Source: Salinimicrobium sp963739625 | GTDB taxonomy: Bacteria > Bacteroidota > Bacteroidia > Flavobacteriales > Flavobacteriaceae | Assembly: GCA_963739625.1 (NCBI GenBank) | Contig: CAVUAU010000014.1 | Span: 39,598-103,597 of the forward strand | DNA length: 64,000 bases | Reading direction: 5' to 3' | In this document: positions 17,790-27,237 of the stretch, in pieces | Layout: the number at the start of each line of letters is the position of its first letter | Position numbering within the stretch: position 1 is the first letter of the stretch | Notes under the pieces: generated by a model | Database searches by the model: none | Told to the model about the DNA's origin: nothing | What the model saw: only the letters and a program-made list of their open reading frames with translations | Position numbers and translations under genes: made by a program

Positions 17790-18854
17790 TTAGATTTTTG
17801 AGACTTTATGTTGTAGGTAAAAATCGGCTAAAACAAGTGCTGCCATGGCCTCCACAATGGGAACTGCCCGTGGCACAACACAGGGATCATGCCTGCCTTT
17901 GCCCTGCATTTCGACCTTTTCCCCTTCAGCATTGATGGTTTCCTGCTTTTGCATCAGCGTGGCAACGGGTTTAAAGGCCACTTTGAAGTAAATGTCCATC
18001 CCGTTGGAGATACCGCCCTGTATCCCGCCGCTGAAGTTGGTCTTTGTTGAGCTGTCTTCGTTAAAAATATCATTGTGTTCACTGCCCTTCATTCTTGAGC
18101 CCGCAAAGCCGCTGCCGTATTCAAAACCTTTTACGGCATTGATAGAAAGCATGGCCTGCCCCAGTTTCGCGTGCAGTTTTTCAAAAACAGGTTCTCCCAG
18201 CCCGACCGGCACATTCTGGATCACACATTCCACAACGCCACCCACAGTGTCGCCCTGCGACCTGATCTCTTTAATGTATCGCTCCATCTCCCGTGCTTTT
18301 TCCGGGTCGGGACAACGAACGATATTTTTTTCTGCTTCGGAAAGGTTCAATTCCCTATAAGATCTTTCAAGTGCAATTTCTCCCACAGCCGAGGTATAGG
18401 CTGTGATTTGAATATTTGCCAACAGCTGTTTTGCGATTGCCCCGGCAGCTACCCTGCAGGCAGTTTCCCTGGCCGAAGACCTTCCGCCGCCGCGATAATC
18501 GCGATTGCCGTATTTTTGATCGTAAGTAAAATCTGCGTGAGAAGGACGGTAGACATCCTTGATGTGAGAGTAATCTTTTGACTTCTGGTTGGCATTCTCA
18601 ATGACAAAACCCATGGGAGTCCCTGTAGTTCTTCCTTCAAAGATCCCGGACAGGATCTTTACCGTATCGGGTTCTTTTCGCTGGGTCACAATCGCCGACT
18701 GCCCCGGCTTCCTTCGAGCCATCTCCAGCTCTATCTTTTCAAGATCGATCTCAAGCCCGGCCGGACAACCGTCTATAATTCCTCCCAGTGCTTCTCCATG
18801 AGATTCTCCAAAAGTGGTCAATTTAAAAAGGGTTCCGAAGGAATTTCCGGCCAT
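17790..18854 (-). CDS. aroC: Chorismate synthase
   Basis: A 354-residue enzyme that converts EPSP to chorismate, the last step of the shikimate pathway, using reduced FMN. Family signatures are visible: GESHGEALGGIIDGCPAG near the N-terminus, the RDYRGGGRSSARETACRVAAGA motif near residue 125, and the C-terminal GRHDPCVVPRAVP. The start is ATG 18854 (MAGNSFG); the longer frame starts with TTG 18872, which lies inside the -7 promoter box. The neighbours are a symporter and a large redox protein, with no other shikimate gene. Confidence 0.95.
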   Translation of the reverse strand: MAGNSFGTLFKLTTFGESHGEALGGIIDGCPAGLEIDLEKIELEMARRKPGQSAIVTQRKEPDTVKILSGIFEGRTTGTPMGFVIENANQKSKDYSHIKDVYRPSHADFTYDQKYGNRDYRGGGRSSARETACRVAAGAIAKQLLANIQITAYTSAVGEIALERSYRELNLSEAEKNIVRCPDPEKAREMERYIKEIRSQGDTVGGVVECVIQNVPVGLGEPVFEKLHAKLGQAMLSINAVKGFEYGSGFAGSRMKGSEHNDIFNEDSSTKTNFSGGIQGGISNGMDIYFKVAFKPVATLMQKQETINAEGEKVEMQGKGRHDPCVVPRAVPIVEAMAALVLADFYLQHKVSKI

Positions 18855-18869
18855 AAAAGTCGATTTTGA

Positions 18870-18900
18870 CAAATGTAATTTTTTACTGCAAGATTTGAAA
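18870..18900 (-). promoter_or_regulatory. Promoter of aroC (TTTC-N19-TACATTTG)
   Basis: On the minus strand, TACATTTG (18877-18870) fits the -7 box TAnnTTTG exactly, and TTTC stands 19 bases upstream where TTTG is expected. It leaves a leader of roughly ten bases before the ATG at 18854 and argues against the TTG start at 18872. Confidence 0.6.
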
Positions 18901-18904
18901 ATGT

Positions 18905-21818
18905 TTATTCTAGCAGGGCCTCGGCCATTATTTGCACCGGGTGCAGCGCTTTCCTACCCGTCCCGTCAAAGATCTGGTGGCGGCAACTGGTTCCCGGAGC
19001 CGCAATAATGGTTGCTGCGGAAGCCTTCCTTACTGCCGGAAACAGCGTTTGTTCCCCAATTTGCATACTCACTTCAAAATGCTCTTTTTCATACCCGAAG
19101 GAGCCCGCCATGCCACAACAGCCGGAAGGGATGATACTCACCTTATAGTTCTTGGGTAAATTAAGCATTGCGAAAGTGTTCTCCTGGTTCGAGAGGGACT
19201 TTTGGTGGCAATGCCCGTGGAGCTTGATCACTTTTTCTTCGGAAGTAAAAGAGGCAGCCGAAATATTTCCCGCCATAATTTCCTTCTTAAAAAATTCGTC
19301 CAGTAAAAATACATTTTTGGCAAGTTTTGCTGCAGCCGCTTTGTCGTCTGCCAACCTTAGATATTCATCCCTGAAGCTCAGGATGGCCGATGGCTCCAAT
19401 CCAATTAAGGGAGTTTCTTCAGAAATAAGAGGTTCAAAAATGCGAATATTTTCGTTCGCCACTTTTTTAGCCTGCTCCAGGAAACCTTTGGAGAGAAAGC
19501 TCCTGCCACTCTCTTCATGTTTAATGATCTCCACCTCATAATTGAGCTTCCGAAGCAGCTTTAAGGCCGCGATTCCAACTTCAGAATCCAGATAGTTGGT
19601 GAATTCGTCATTGAACAAGTACACCTTCTTCAGGGAATTTTTTGACGGAGTTCGATTTTTTCGATACCAGTTGTTTACCGTCTTTTTCGAAACGGCCGGC
19701 AAAGATCTTTTGGGGGCCACATCAAGCATGCTTTTAATGAGGCCCGAAGTAAAGCTGTTATTGAACACCACAGCCGAAACATGAGGAAAATGTGAAGCCA
19801 ATTTATTGAGCCGCGTGTTATAAGCAAAAGCTTTTGTTCTCAAGGAACTGCCATGGACCTTTTGATACTGGTATTCAAATTCGGCTTTATATGCCGCCAT
19901 GTCAACGTTTGAAGGACATTCGCTTTTGCAGCCTTTACAGCTAATGCACAGCTCCAGCACCTCTTTAAGTTCTTCGTGGTCAAAACGGTTTGGCTTATCT
20001 GAATGGGTAAGGAATTCCCTTAAGGCGTTAGCCCTGGCCCTTGTGGTGTCTTTCTCGTTGCGGGTGGCGCGATAACTTGGGCACATGGTACCGCCGGCTG
20101 CGGCAGGTTTGCGACAATCCCCGCTGCCGTTGCAGTTCTCTGCACCGCGCAGGATCCCCAGGGAATCTGAAAAATCCATGAGAGTGGAGATCTCCGGTTC
20201 GGCGCTGCCCGGAGTGTAGCGCAGCTCCTCATCCATTGGCGGCGCATCGATAATCTTACCCGGGTTAAAAATATTTTCAGGATCGAAAATATTTTTGACC
20301 TTTTTAAGCAGCCTGTAATTTTCAGGGCCGATCATAAATTCAATGAATTCGGCACGCACCCGGCCGTCGCCATGTTCTCCACTCATGGAACCGCCGTATT
20401 TCTTTACCAGGGTCGCAACATCTGTGGTAATCTTCTTAAAAAGGACTACATCTTCTTCTTTTTTCAGGTTCAGAATTGGTCGCAAGTGAAGCTCTCCCGC
20501 ACCGGCATGCGCATAATAAACCGCTTCCTGTCCATAGGTTTTCATGAGCCTGGAAAACTCCAGAATATACTGGGACAGATCTTCTACAGCAACGGCCGTA
20601 TCTTCAATACATGCCACCGCTTTTCTGTCTCCTACGATATTTCCAAGCAAGCCAAGGCCGGCTTTCCTCAATTCAAGAGCGAGGTCAATAGTATCATTCC
20701 GCAGTACCGGCAGTGCATAGGCAAGTCCAGAATCTTCGAGAGTTTTTACCAGGTTTGCAGCCATGTCGGCTAACTCGAGTTCATCTTCGGCACGCAGTTC
20801 AAGCATCAAAATTGCGGCGGGATCTCCTTCTATAAAAAAGCGATTTTCGCGGTACTTCAGGCTGTTTTTCGTACAATCCAGAATTACCCTGTCCATCATT
20901 TCACAGGTAAACAGCGAATGTTGCATTGCCGGCACCACCGCCTGCAGACATTTCTCCACCGAATCAAAATGAGCTGCGATCATAATCGCATTTTCGGGAG
21001 GTAGAGCGTCAAGTTGTAAAGTTATTTCGGTTGTAAAGGCAAGAGTTCCTTCACTACCGCAGAGCAGGTCGCAAAAATTGAATTTTTGAGCCCCTTCCTG
21101 GAAGACTTCTGAAGCAGCCAGCGCATCAACGGCATAACCGGTATTGCGACGATGGATCTCCTGCTTTGGAAAACCTTCAGTAATTTGCCGGCGCACCTCT
21201 TGAGGCTTCAAAGCTTCGAAAATGCCACGGTAAACTTCACCTTCTTTGCTCTCCAGCTTCAGTTTTTCGGAAAATTCTTCCGAAGAAATTTCTGAAAAAA
21301 CTGCTTCAGAAGCATCGGCCAAAAGGGTCTTTAACTGCACAACCTTGTCGCGGGTGACGCCATATTTGATAGAAGTGGTTCCGCTGGAATTATTCCCCAC
21401 CATCCCGCCAATCATGCAGCGGTTGGAAGTAGAGGTGTTGGGACCGAAAAAGAGACCGTACGGCTTCAAAAACCTGTTGAGGTCATCCCTTATCACTCCC
21501 GGTTGGACAGTAACTGTTTTTGCCTGCTCATCCAGCTGAAGGATGGCAGTAAAGTGCCTGGAAACGTCAACTACAATTCCTTTTCCTACACATTGGCCTG
21601 CAAGAGAAGTTCCCGCGGTTCTTGGGATAAGAGATGTCTCATTTTCTCTCGCAAAATTGATCAAAAGCTTTAGATCATCGACATTTTTAGGATAGGCTAC
21701 TGCGAGAGGAATCTCCCGGTACACCGAAGCATCTGTAGCAAAGATCCTGCGCCACAGGGAATTGAAGAATAATTCACCCGGTGAGCTGTTTTGAGAGATG
21801 TTCTAAATTTTCCTTCAT
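18905..21818 (-). CDS. FAD-linked oxidase / Fe-S oxidoreductase fusion (GlcD-GlpC-like), one apparent frameshift near its start
   Basis: A D-2-hydroxyacid dehydrogenase-type fusion, about 970 residues after correction. In order: FAD-binding domain (LIPRTAGTSLAGQCVG and IGGMVGNNSSG), FAD-oxidase C-terminal domain (LCGSEGTLAF, and a HAGAGELHLRP segment), a ferredoxin-like part with CISCKGCKSECP, and a C-terminal CCG domain (GHCHQKSL, PSGCCGMAG). The obvious long frame begins at a GTG (21724) and lacks the usual first 30 residues. Removing one base from the CCC at 21778-21780 connects it to ATG 21818 (MKENLEHLSKQLTG, then ELFFNSLWRRIFATDAS), the family-typical start. It likely oxidises lactate, glycolate or a similar 2-hydroxyacid and passes electrons to a quinone or cytochrome. 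Confidence 0.85.
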
Positions 21819-21897
21819 TTAAAGGTATAATTGATTAATTCACAGTAAAATCGCGGCCTTTCCATCAACATTAACAATATATTAGCAAGAGCAGTTA

Positions 21898-21927
21898 TTT
21901 GTTGGAATATCAGAAAGTCTAATTTTG
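21898..21927 (+). promoter_or_regulatory. Promoter TTTG-N18-TAATTTTG
   Basis: TTTG at 21898-21901 and TAATTTTG at 21920-21927, 18 bases apart, close to the Bacteroidota consensus TTTG-N19-TAnnTTTG. It lies 25 bases upstream of the beta-barrel gene at 21953 and is the best promoter match I found in the window. Confidence 0.75.
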
Positions 21928-21952
21928 TTAGGAACAAATTAAAAGAAAAGAT

Positions 21953-22435
21953 ATGAAAAAACTGATTTTGCTAAGCTTTTGTCTATTCGGGTTTGCATTG
22001 ACTTCTCAGGCCCAAAGTATCGCCGATAACGCGCTGGGTCTTAGACTTGGAGATAACAATGGTGTGGGAACCGAAATTTCCTACCAACATTTCCTTGGTG
22101 GAAACAACCGTTTGGAAGCAGACCTTGGCTGGAGCAGCCGTGGAGATTATGATGCCTTTCGTTTAACCGGCCTTTACCAATGGCTCTGGAACCTGGATGG
22201 CGGACTAAACTGGTACGCCGGTGTAGGTGCAGGGTTAGGATCTGTTGACACCAACAACCATCATAATGAAGATGACGGGCTATTCGTAACTGCAGCAGGA
22301 AATGTGGGATTGGAATATGATTTCGATTTTCCCTTACTGCTCTCCCTGGATTTTAGACCAGAGATTGGGCTCGTAAACTACTATGGTGACGATCTTGGCT
22401 TTGATATTGCCCTTGGTATAAGATACCAGTTCTAA
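21953..22435 (+). CDS. Small outer-membrane beta-barrel protein
   Basis: A 160-residue protein with a signal peptide (about 1-20, ending SQAQS). The mature part has an OmpX/OprB-like alternation: TEISYQHFLGG, RLEADLGWSS, FRLTGLYQWLW, WYAGVGAGLG, and a final IRYQF ending in Phe, which the Bam machinery recognises. An HHNEDDG surface loop lies near residue 103. It forms a single-gene unit with its own strong promoter (21898-21927) and a terminator at 22456, suggesting an abundant structural or adhesive envelope protein. No specific function is evident. Confidence 0.8.
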   Translation: MKKLILLSFCLFGFALTSQAQSIADNALGLRLGDNNGVGTEISYQHFLGGNNRLEADLGWSSRGDYDAFRLTGLYQWLWNLDGGLNWYAGVGAGLGSVDTNNHHNEDDGLFVTAAGNVGLEYDFDFPLLLSLDFRPEIGLVNYYGDDLGFDIALGIRYQF

Positions 22436-22451
22436 TATATTATCAATTTAA

Positions 22452-22496
22452 AACGAAACCCTCCAAAAACGTCATTTTTGGAGGGTTTTGTTTTTT
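22452..22496. terminator. Bidirectional terminator between the beta-barrel gene and bshA
   Basis: A 14-bp inverted repeat (AAACCCTCCAAAAA / TTTTTGGAGGGTTT, 22456-22488) with a 5-base loop, followed by T runs on both strands. It serves both convergent genes. Confidence 0.9.
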
Positions 22497-23634
22497 AATG
22501 CTGTTCCTGGAGCTGCCGTACGGCCTTCTTGTAGAGGTTTTCATAAAGGGGTACCACAGTATTGATATCAAAATTGAACGCCTGATTTTTGGCGTTTTCC
22601 TTGAATTTCTTCAGGATTTCTTCATCTTTCAGAATAGAAATCGCATAGGCTGCCATTTCCTCTACCTCGCCCACACCACTAAGGTAACCTGAAAATCCGT
22701 GTTTATTCACTTCGGGCAGCCCACCGGTATTGGTAGAGATCACCGGCACCCCGTTGACCATAGCTTCCAGCGCCGCCAAACCAAAACTTTCACTTTCTGA
22801 AGGCAACACAAAAAGATCTGAAAAACTCAGGATCTTATCAATTTCATGGGATTCTCCCAGGAAAACCACTTTATCTTCTATTCCTAATTCGGCTACAAGC
22901 TCTTCGGCCATTTCGCGTTCGGGTCCCTGGCCCACCATAATAAGCCTTGCTGCTAGCTGTTTCTGAACATTATAGAACACCATGATCACATCATCAATGC
23001 GCTTTACCTTCCTTAAGTTACTCACGTGGGTGATGATCTTTTCATTTCCGGAAGCCAGCATGCTGCGATGACAGTCGCTTACAGAATTCTGATATTTCGA
23101 GGTGTCAATAAAATTGGGAACCACCTCGATCTCTTTTTTCACCTTAAAAAGCCTAAGGGTATCAGACTTTAAACTTTGGGATACCGAAGTAACCACATCA
23201 CTATTGTTGATGCTAAAGGTTACTGCAGGTTTGTAAAAAGGGTGATTTCCTACGAGGGTAATATCTGTGCCGTGAAGCGTCGTTACCATAGGCAGAAAGA
23301 TCCCTTCTTCCTCCAGCATCTTTTTGGCCATATACCCCGCATAAGCATGCGGGATTGCATAATGGACGTGTAACAGCTCGATCTTATGCAGTTTCACCAT
23401 GTCTACCAGTTTGCTGCTCAGGGCAAGCTCATATGGCTGATAATGAAAAAGCGGATATTCGGGCACATTCACCTCGTGAAAATGAATATTTCCTGAAAGT
23501 TGCTCCAGCCTTACCGGCTGTTTATAAGTGATGAAATGGATTTCATGCCCTCTTTTGGAAAGGGCCATCCCCAGTTCGGTGGCAACTACGCCGCTCCCGC
23601 CGAAGGTGGGGTAACAAACAATAGCGATTTTCAT
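22495..23634 (-). CDS. bshA: N-acetyl-alpha-D-glucosaminyl L-malate synthase (bacillithiol biosynthesis)
   Basis: A 379-residue GT4 retaining glycosyltransferase that joins UDP-GlcNAc and L-malate in the first step of bacillithiol synthesis. The N-terminus MKIAIVCYPTFGGSGVVATELG is typical of BshA, followed by HVHYAIPHAYAGY. The C-terminal donor-binding domain has the LPSESESFGLAALEAM E-x7-E motif and GGLPEV. Bacillithiol is known from Firmicutes and many Bacteroidota. The ATG overlaps the stop of the upstream GH3 fusion gene (ATGA), so the two are likely coupled; both handle N-acetylglucosamine-type sugars. Confidence 0.92.
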   Translation of the reverse strand: MKIAIVCYPTFGGSGVVATELGMALSKRGHEIHFITYKQPVRLEQLSGNIHFHEVNVPEYPLFHYQPYELALSSKLVDMVKLHKIELLHVHYAIPHAYAGYMAKKMLEEEGIFLPMVTTLHGTDITLVGNHPFYKPAVTFSINNSDVVTSVSQSLKSDTLRLFKVKKEIEVVPNFIDTSKYQNSVSDCHRSMLASGNEKIITHVSNLRKVKRIDDVIMVFYNVQKQLAARLIMVGQGPEREMAEELVAELGIEDKVVFLGESHEIDKILSFSDLFVLPSESESFGLAALEAMVNGVPVISTNTGGLPEVNKHGFSGYLSGVGEVEEMAAYAISILKDEEILKKFKENAKNQAFNFDINTVVPLYENLYKKAVRQLQEQH

Positions 23635-26561
23635 AGATTTCTATCTATAGCTTCATATATAGCTTCCTGTATCTTCGTCCTGATTCCTTCCCTGATCAAC
23701 TTTTTGTTCTCGGCTGAAGGATGTACTCGATTCGATAAAAATACGTAAACTATTTCTTCGGCAGGGTCTGCCCAGGTTAAAGTTCCCGTAAATCCGCTGT
23801 GGCCGAAGCTTGTCATAGAGACGCAACCGCAGGTGGGTCCCGCCTCTTCCAGTTGTGGTTTATCAAAACCAACTCCTCTTCTTACTTCGTCTTCGCAAAA
23901 ATAACAGGTATTAAATTTATCTATGGTTGCCTGGTCAAGAAATCTTGTGCCACCGTAGACGCCTCCATTGAGATACATTTGCATGATCTTCGCCACATCG
24001 TTCGCATTGGTGAATAATCCGGCCTGTCCTCCAATCCCGCCAAGCATTGCCGCCCCCTGGTCATGCACATAACCCTGCAAGAGCTGGTGCCTCCATAGCT
24101 GGTCATCTTCTGTAGGCACAATCTTTTCCTTCGGAAATTTATTCAGCGGAAGGTAGGTCGTATTATTAGCGCCCAATCCTTCGTAAAAATGATCTGGTGC
24201 AAGATAGGCAAGGGAAGTACCATAGATGTCTTCCAGATAGGCCTTCAACAGGTAGTAAGGCAGATCGCTGTATTTATATTCCTTTTTACGTTCCAGGTCA
24301 CTATCCCTAATGATCTTTACAATACTGTCACGAATGTCATTTCGCACATACATTCCTTCGGCCACTTTGGTGTTGTAACCGGGAACTTCCTCTGTGCGTA
24401 AATATCTTTTGTCAAAACCTCCCGAGGGGTCTTTGGTAAGTGCATGAAAAGGGATCCAGGGTTTAAAGCGCGCATAATGCGACAGCATCTCAAGAATGGT
24501 CACCTTCTCTTTATTTGAGCCCCTGAAGCTGGGAAACATTTCTCCTAAAGTGGTATTAAGACTCAGCTCATCTTTTTCCACCAGTTCCATCACCAGCGGC
24601 AAAGTGGAAAGGATCTTCGTAAGAGAAGCTACATCATAGACATCTGAAGCCTTTACGGGAACCTCTTTGTTGTAAGTGTGATAGCCTGCATTTCTCTCGT
24701 AGATCACCTTTCCCCGTCGCGCCACGAGCACCTGCATTCCAGGCGCCATTTTTTCATCGATCGCCTGGTCTATAAGAGAGTCAATTTTTCTCATTTTATA
24801 GGAGTTCATGCCCACACTTTCCGGAAGGCCATAAGCGAGACGTCCCAGGTTTCCTGTCTTGTAGCCTGTACCTACGGGAAATTCATCTCCCGCGCTTACC
24901 GGCAGTTTCCCCTTCGCCTCAATTGCGCCAAAAAGCAATTGTCCTGCTTTTTGTTGGGCAAGTGTAGAATTCTGATAAGCTACCTGTATGGCTTCAAAGT
25001 TGGCCGTCGTTTTAAAATCGAGTAAGGCATAAGGACTGGCAAACAGGTTGAGGATCATTCGGTTCTTTCGGGCAATTTCATAAAGCCACACCTGTTCCTT
25101 GTCAGAAAATTTATAGTTGGTCCACGGGGAAAGGTTTGATTGATGAAATCCTACCACCACAAGATTATAATTCTCCAGTTTTTCTAAAAGCTCATTCAAA
25201 TTATCGGCTGAAACTGAATCTACCCGCGTGTACCTGTTTAGCTGTTCAAAAAAGGCATCTCCACTGCCCTCTCCAAAATGGACGTAAGCGACTTTGGCAG
25301 TCTTTAGATCCCTCACCGGAATAAGTCCCCGGTCATTTTTGATCACCGTCATCGCATTTTCGTAAAGCTGATGTGCCAGCACTTCATTTCTAATACTGTT
25401 GAGATCCTCGAGTAGATAAGCCGTATCTACAGGTTCGTAATCATTTAAACCTGCTTTGTATTTTGCGAAAAGGATCTTGCGCACAGAATGCTTCAGGCGC
25501 TCCTCTGTAATAATGCCTTTCTCATAGGCCTGTTCGATTTTTTCGGCAGCCTTTGGTATATCTTCAGAAAACAGAAGAATATCATTACCCGCCAAAAAAG
25601 CAGCCAGGTCGATCTCTCCCGGTTCATCAAAATTAGCTACCCCTTTCATATTGAGGGCATCTGTAATAATGAGGCCATTAAAGCCGAGTTCTTCCTTCAA
25701 GATTCCGGTGACAATATCATGTGACAAAGAAGAAGGAAAATTCTCCCTGCTTTCCAGGCTGGGCACGTTGAGATGCGCAACCATTATGCTGCTTAAACCC
25801 TGGTCGATCAACTCGCGGTAAGGGAAAAGTTCTTCCCTGTAGATCCTGTCTTTAGAAAAATCTATTGTGGGAAGGGTTTTATGCGAATCCCGCTGCGTGT
25901 CGCCGTGGCCGGGAAAATGTTTTGCACTTCCCAAAACGTTCATTCGCTGCATCCCGGTGAGAAACGCAGCAGATTTCGTGGTGACATTATTCTTGTTCTC
26001 TCCAAAGGAGCGGTTGCCAATGATGGGATTATCGGGGTTGGTATTGATATCGACCACCGGCGCAAAATTCATTTGTACCCCCAGCCGTTTTAAGTGTTTT
26101 GCTACTGCAGCACCAACTTCCTCTACGAGTTTCTCATCCTGTATTGCACCCAGGGTCATATTCCAGGGAAAGGCATAGGTAGAGTCCAGCCGCATGGACA
26201 GGCCCCATTCGGCGTCCATTCCTACCAACAGAGGCACTTTTGAGAGCGCCTGGTATTCGTTGGTGAGCTTTGCCTGGCGCTGTGGCCCGCCGGTAGAGAA
26301 AATAACTCCGCCAATATGTTGCTCCTCAATAAGTTCTTTGATCTTATCTGTCTTTGAAACAGGATCTGATGAAAAAACAGGAGCCATAAACAGCTGCCCC
26401 ACTTTTTCTTCCAGGGTCATTCTTTCATAGATGCTGTCCACCCACTGCCGCTGCTCTTCATGATCAACCGCAATAAGGGGCCGGGACTGGGAGAATGATT
26501 TTTGAAAAAGAAATAGGGAAATTATGAAAAATGGGAAAAAACTACTTTTGATCAACTTCAT
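23631..26561 (-). CDS. GH3 beta-N-acetylglucosaminidase fused to a beta-lactamase-type serine hydrolase
   Basis: A 976-residue exported protein (signal peptide about 1-24). The first half is glycoside hydrolase family 3, with the NagZ-type motif KHFPGHGDTQRDSH near residue 217, where the Asp/His pair acts as acid/base, followed by a GH3 C-terminal-like domain (about 400-560). The second half is a class C beta-lactamase/PBP-like serine hydrolase with SLTK (SxxK) near residue 645, a tyrosine motif YSD and HSGFTG near 921 in place of KTG. The fusion would combine glucosaminidase and DD-peptidase or esterase activity on periplasmic peptidoglycan fragments. The domain pair is known from Bacteroidota. 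It sits between a small unknown gene and bshA with 1-4 base overlaps. Confidence 0.88.
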   Translation of the reverse strand: MKLIKSSFFPFFIISLFLFQKSFSQSRPLIAVDHEEQRQWVDSIYERMTLEEKVGQLFMAPVFSSDPVSKTDKIKELIEEQHIGGVIFSTGGPQRQAKLTNEYQALSKVPLLVGMDAEWGLSMRLDSTYAFPWNMTLGAIQDEKLVEEVGAAVAKHLKRLGVQMNFAPVVDINTNPDNPIIGNRSFGENKNNVTTKSAAFLTGMQRMNVLGSAKHFPGHGDTQRDSHKTLPTIDFSKDRIYREELFPYRELIDQGLSSIMVAHLNVPSLESRENFPSSLSHDIVTGILKEELGFNGLIITDALNMKGVANFDEPGEIDLAAFLAGNDILLFSEDIPKAAEKIEQAYEKGIITEERLKHSVRKILFAKYKAGLNDYEPVDTAYLLEDLNSIRNEVLAHQLYENAMTVIKNDRGLIPVRDLKTAKVAYVHFGEGSGDAFFEQLNRYTRVDSVSADNLNELLEKLENYNLVVVGFHQSNLSPWTNYKFSDKEQVWLYEIARKNRMILNLFASPYALLDFKTTANFEAIQVAYQNSTLAQQKAGQLLFGAIEAKGKLPVSAGDEFPVGTGYKTGNLGRLAYGLPESVGMNSYKMRKIDSLIDQAIDEKMAPGMQVLVARRGKVIYERNAGYHTYNKEVPVKASDVYDVASLTKILSTLPLVMELVEKDELSLNTTLGEMFPSFRGSNKEKVTILEMLSHYARFKPWIPFHALTKDPSGGFDKRYLRTEEVPGYNTKVAEGMYVRNDIRDSIVKIIRDSDLERKKEYKYSDLPYYLLKAYLEDIYGTSLAYLAPDHFYEGLGANNTTYLPLNKFPKEKIVPTEDDQLWRHQLLQGYVHDQGAAMLGGIGGQAGLFTNANDVAKIMQMYLNGGVYGGTRFLDQATIDKFNTCYFCEDEVRRGVGFDKPQLEEAGPTCGCVSMTSFGHSGFTGTLTWADPAEEIVYVFLSNRVHPSAENKKLIREGIRTKIQEAIYEAIDRNL

Positions 26562-27046
26562 TAATTCAGAAAACGCTTATGCCAACTTTCAGATGCAGGT
26601 ACTTCCCAGTCTGAAAGATATTCGGCTTTATTATTTACGAGATTATTAAAAACAATGGTATTACCCGAGACGGCTCTTTGTTTGGCCATTTTTTTAAAAT
26701 CGGCAAGCTCTTTATAGGCAATAAAATCTCCCTGTTTATAAGAGACATTCATCCTGTCGAGCAGGTCAACATTATATTCCTTTTCCAGGCCCTGGATAAA
26801 ATTGACCGAAGCATCAATGGAGCAGCCGGTGGCGGAATTCATCTGTTGATCGAGTCCTAGGATTATAAAACGCTTGTAGCGCAGTTCAAAAGAAGCCTTA
26901 AGATCGGCGCCGTGTGCCGTCCATTGTTCTATAAATTTTTCAAGTTTTTGCTGAATTTCTTCCTGCTCTTTTTCGGTGAAAGAGCGATTCGCCTGATAGA
27001 TCCAAACTCGGGATGAATCGGGTAGATTCTCAAAAGGGACAAACAT
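26561..27046 (-). CDS. Conserved flavobacterial protein of unknown function
   Basis: A 161-residue soluble protein beginning MFVPFENLPDSSRVWIYQAN; an ATG at 27094 would add 16 residues that look less conserved. I recall close relatives in flavobacterial genomes being labelled 'ABC transporter ATPase', but no Walker A or signature motif is present, so that label is not supported. A GCSIDASVNFIQGLEKEYNVDLLDRM segment and an alternating strand-helix pattern are visible. The TAA overlaps the ATG of the GH3 fusion by one base, so it probably belongs to the same transcript as the GH3 gene and bshA. Confidence 0.7.
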   Translation of the reverse strand: MFVPFENLPDSSRVWIYQANRSFTEKEQEEIQQKLEKFIEQWTAHGADLKASFELRYKRFIILGLDQQMNSATGCSIDASVNFIQGLEKEYNVDLLDRMNVSYKQGDFIAYKELADFKKMAKQRAVSGNTIVFNNLVNNKAEYLSDWEVPASESWHKRFLN

Positions 27047-27225
27047 GTGCTGGGGTTTTGATTTCCACAAAATTAAAGCATTTAAAGCCTCCATTCAAGC
27101 TGCAGTAGTTAAAAAAAAGAAGAATTTCAGGAGACCATTTCCGCAGTTATTGATCCCCGCGAAACTAAACGCACCAAAAACTGCACGAAGCTGATAAAGG
27201 TCATTCCCTGTTTTAGGGCAAACTC

Positions 27226-27233
27226 TAATTTTG
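27226..27233 (+). promoter_or_regulatory. -7 box (TAATTTTG) almost touching the start codon
   Basis: TAATTTTG ends 4 bases before the ATG at 27238. If transcription starts 5-8 bases downstream, as usual for this class of promoter, the mRNA would be leaderless or nearly so. The -33 box is poor. Confidence 0.4.
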
Positions 27234-27237
27234 TAGT

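Noticed and set aside
21724..21726. GTG 21724 as the true start of the FAD/Fe-S oxidoreductase
   Set aside because: It removes the conserved N-terminus. A one-base correction at 21778-21780 restores a family-typical start at ATG 21818.
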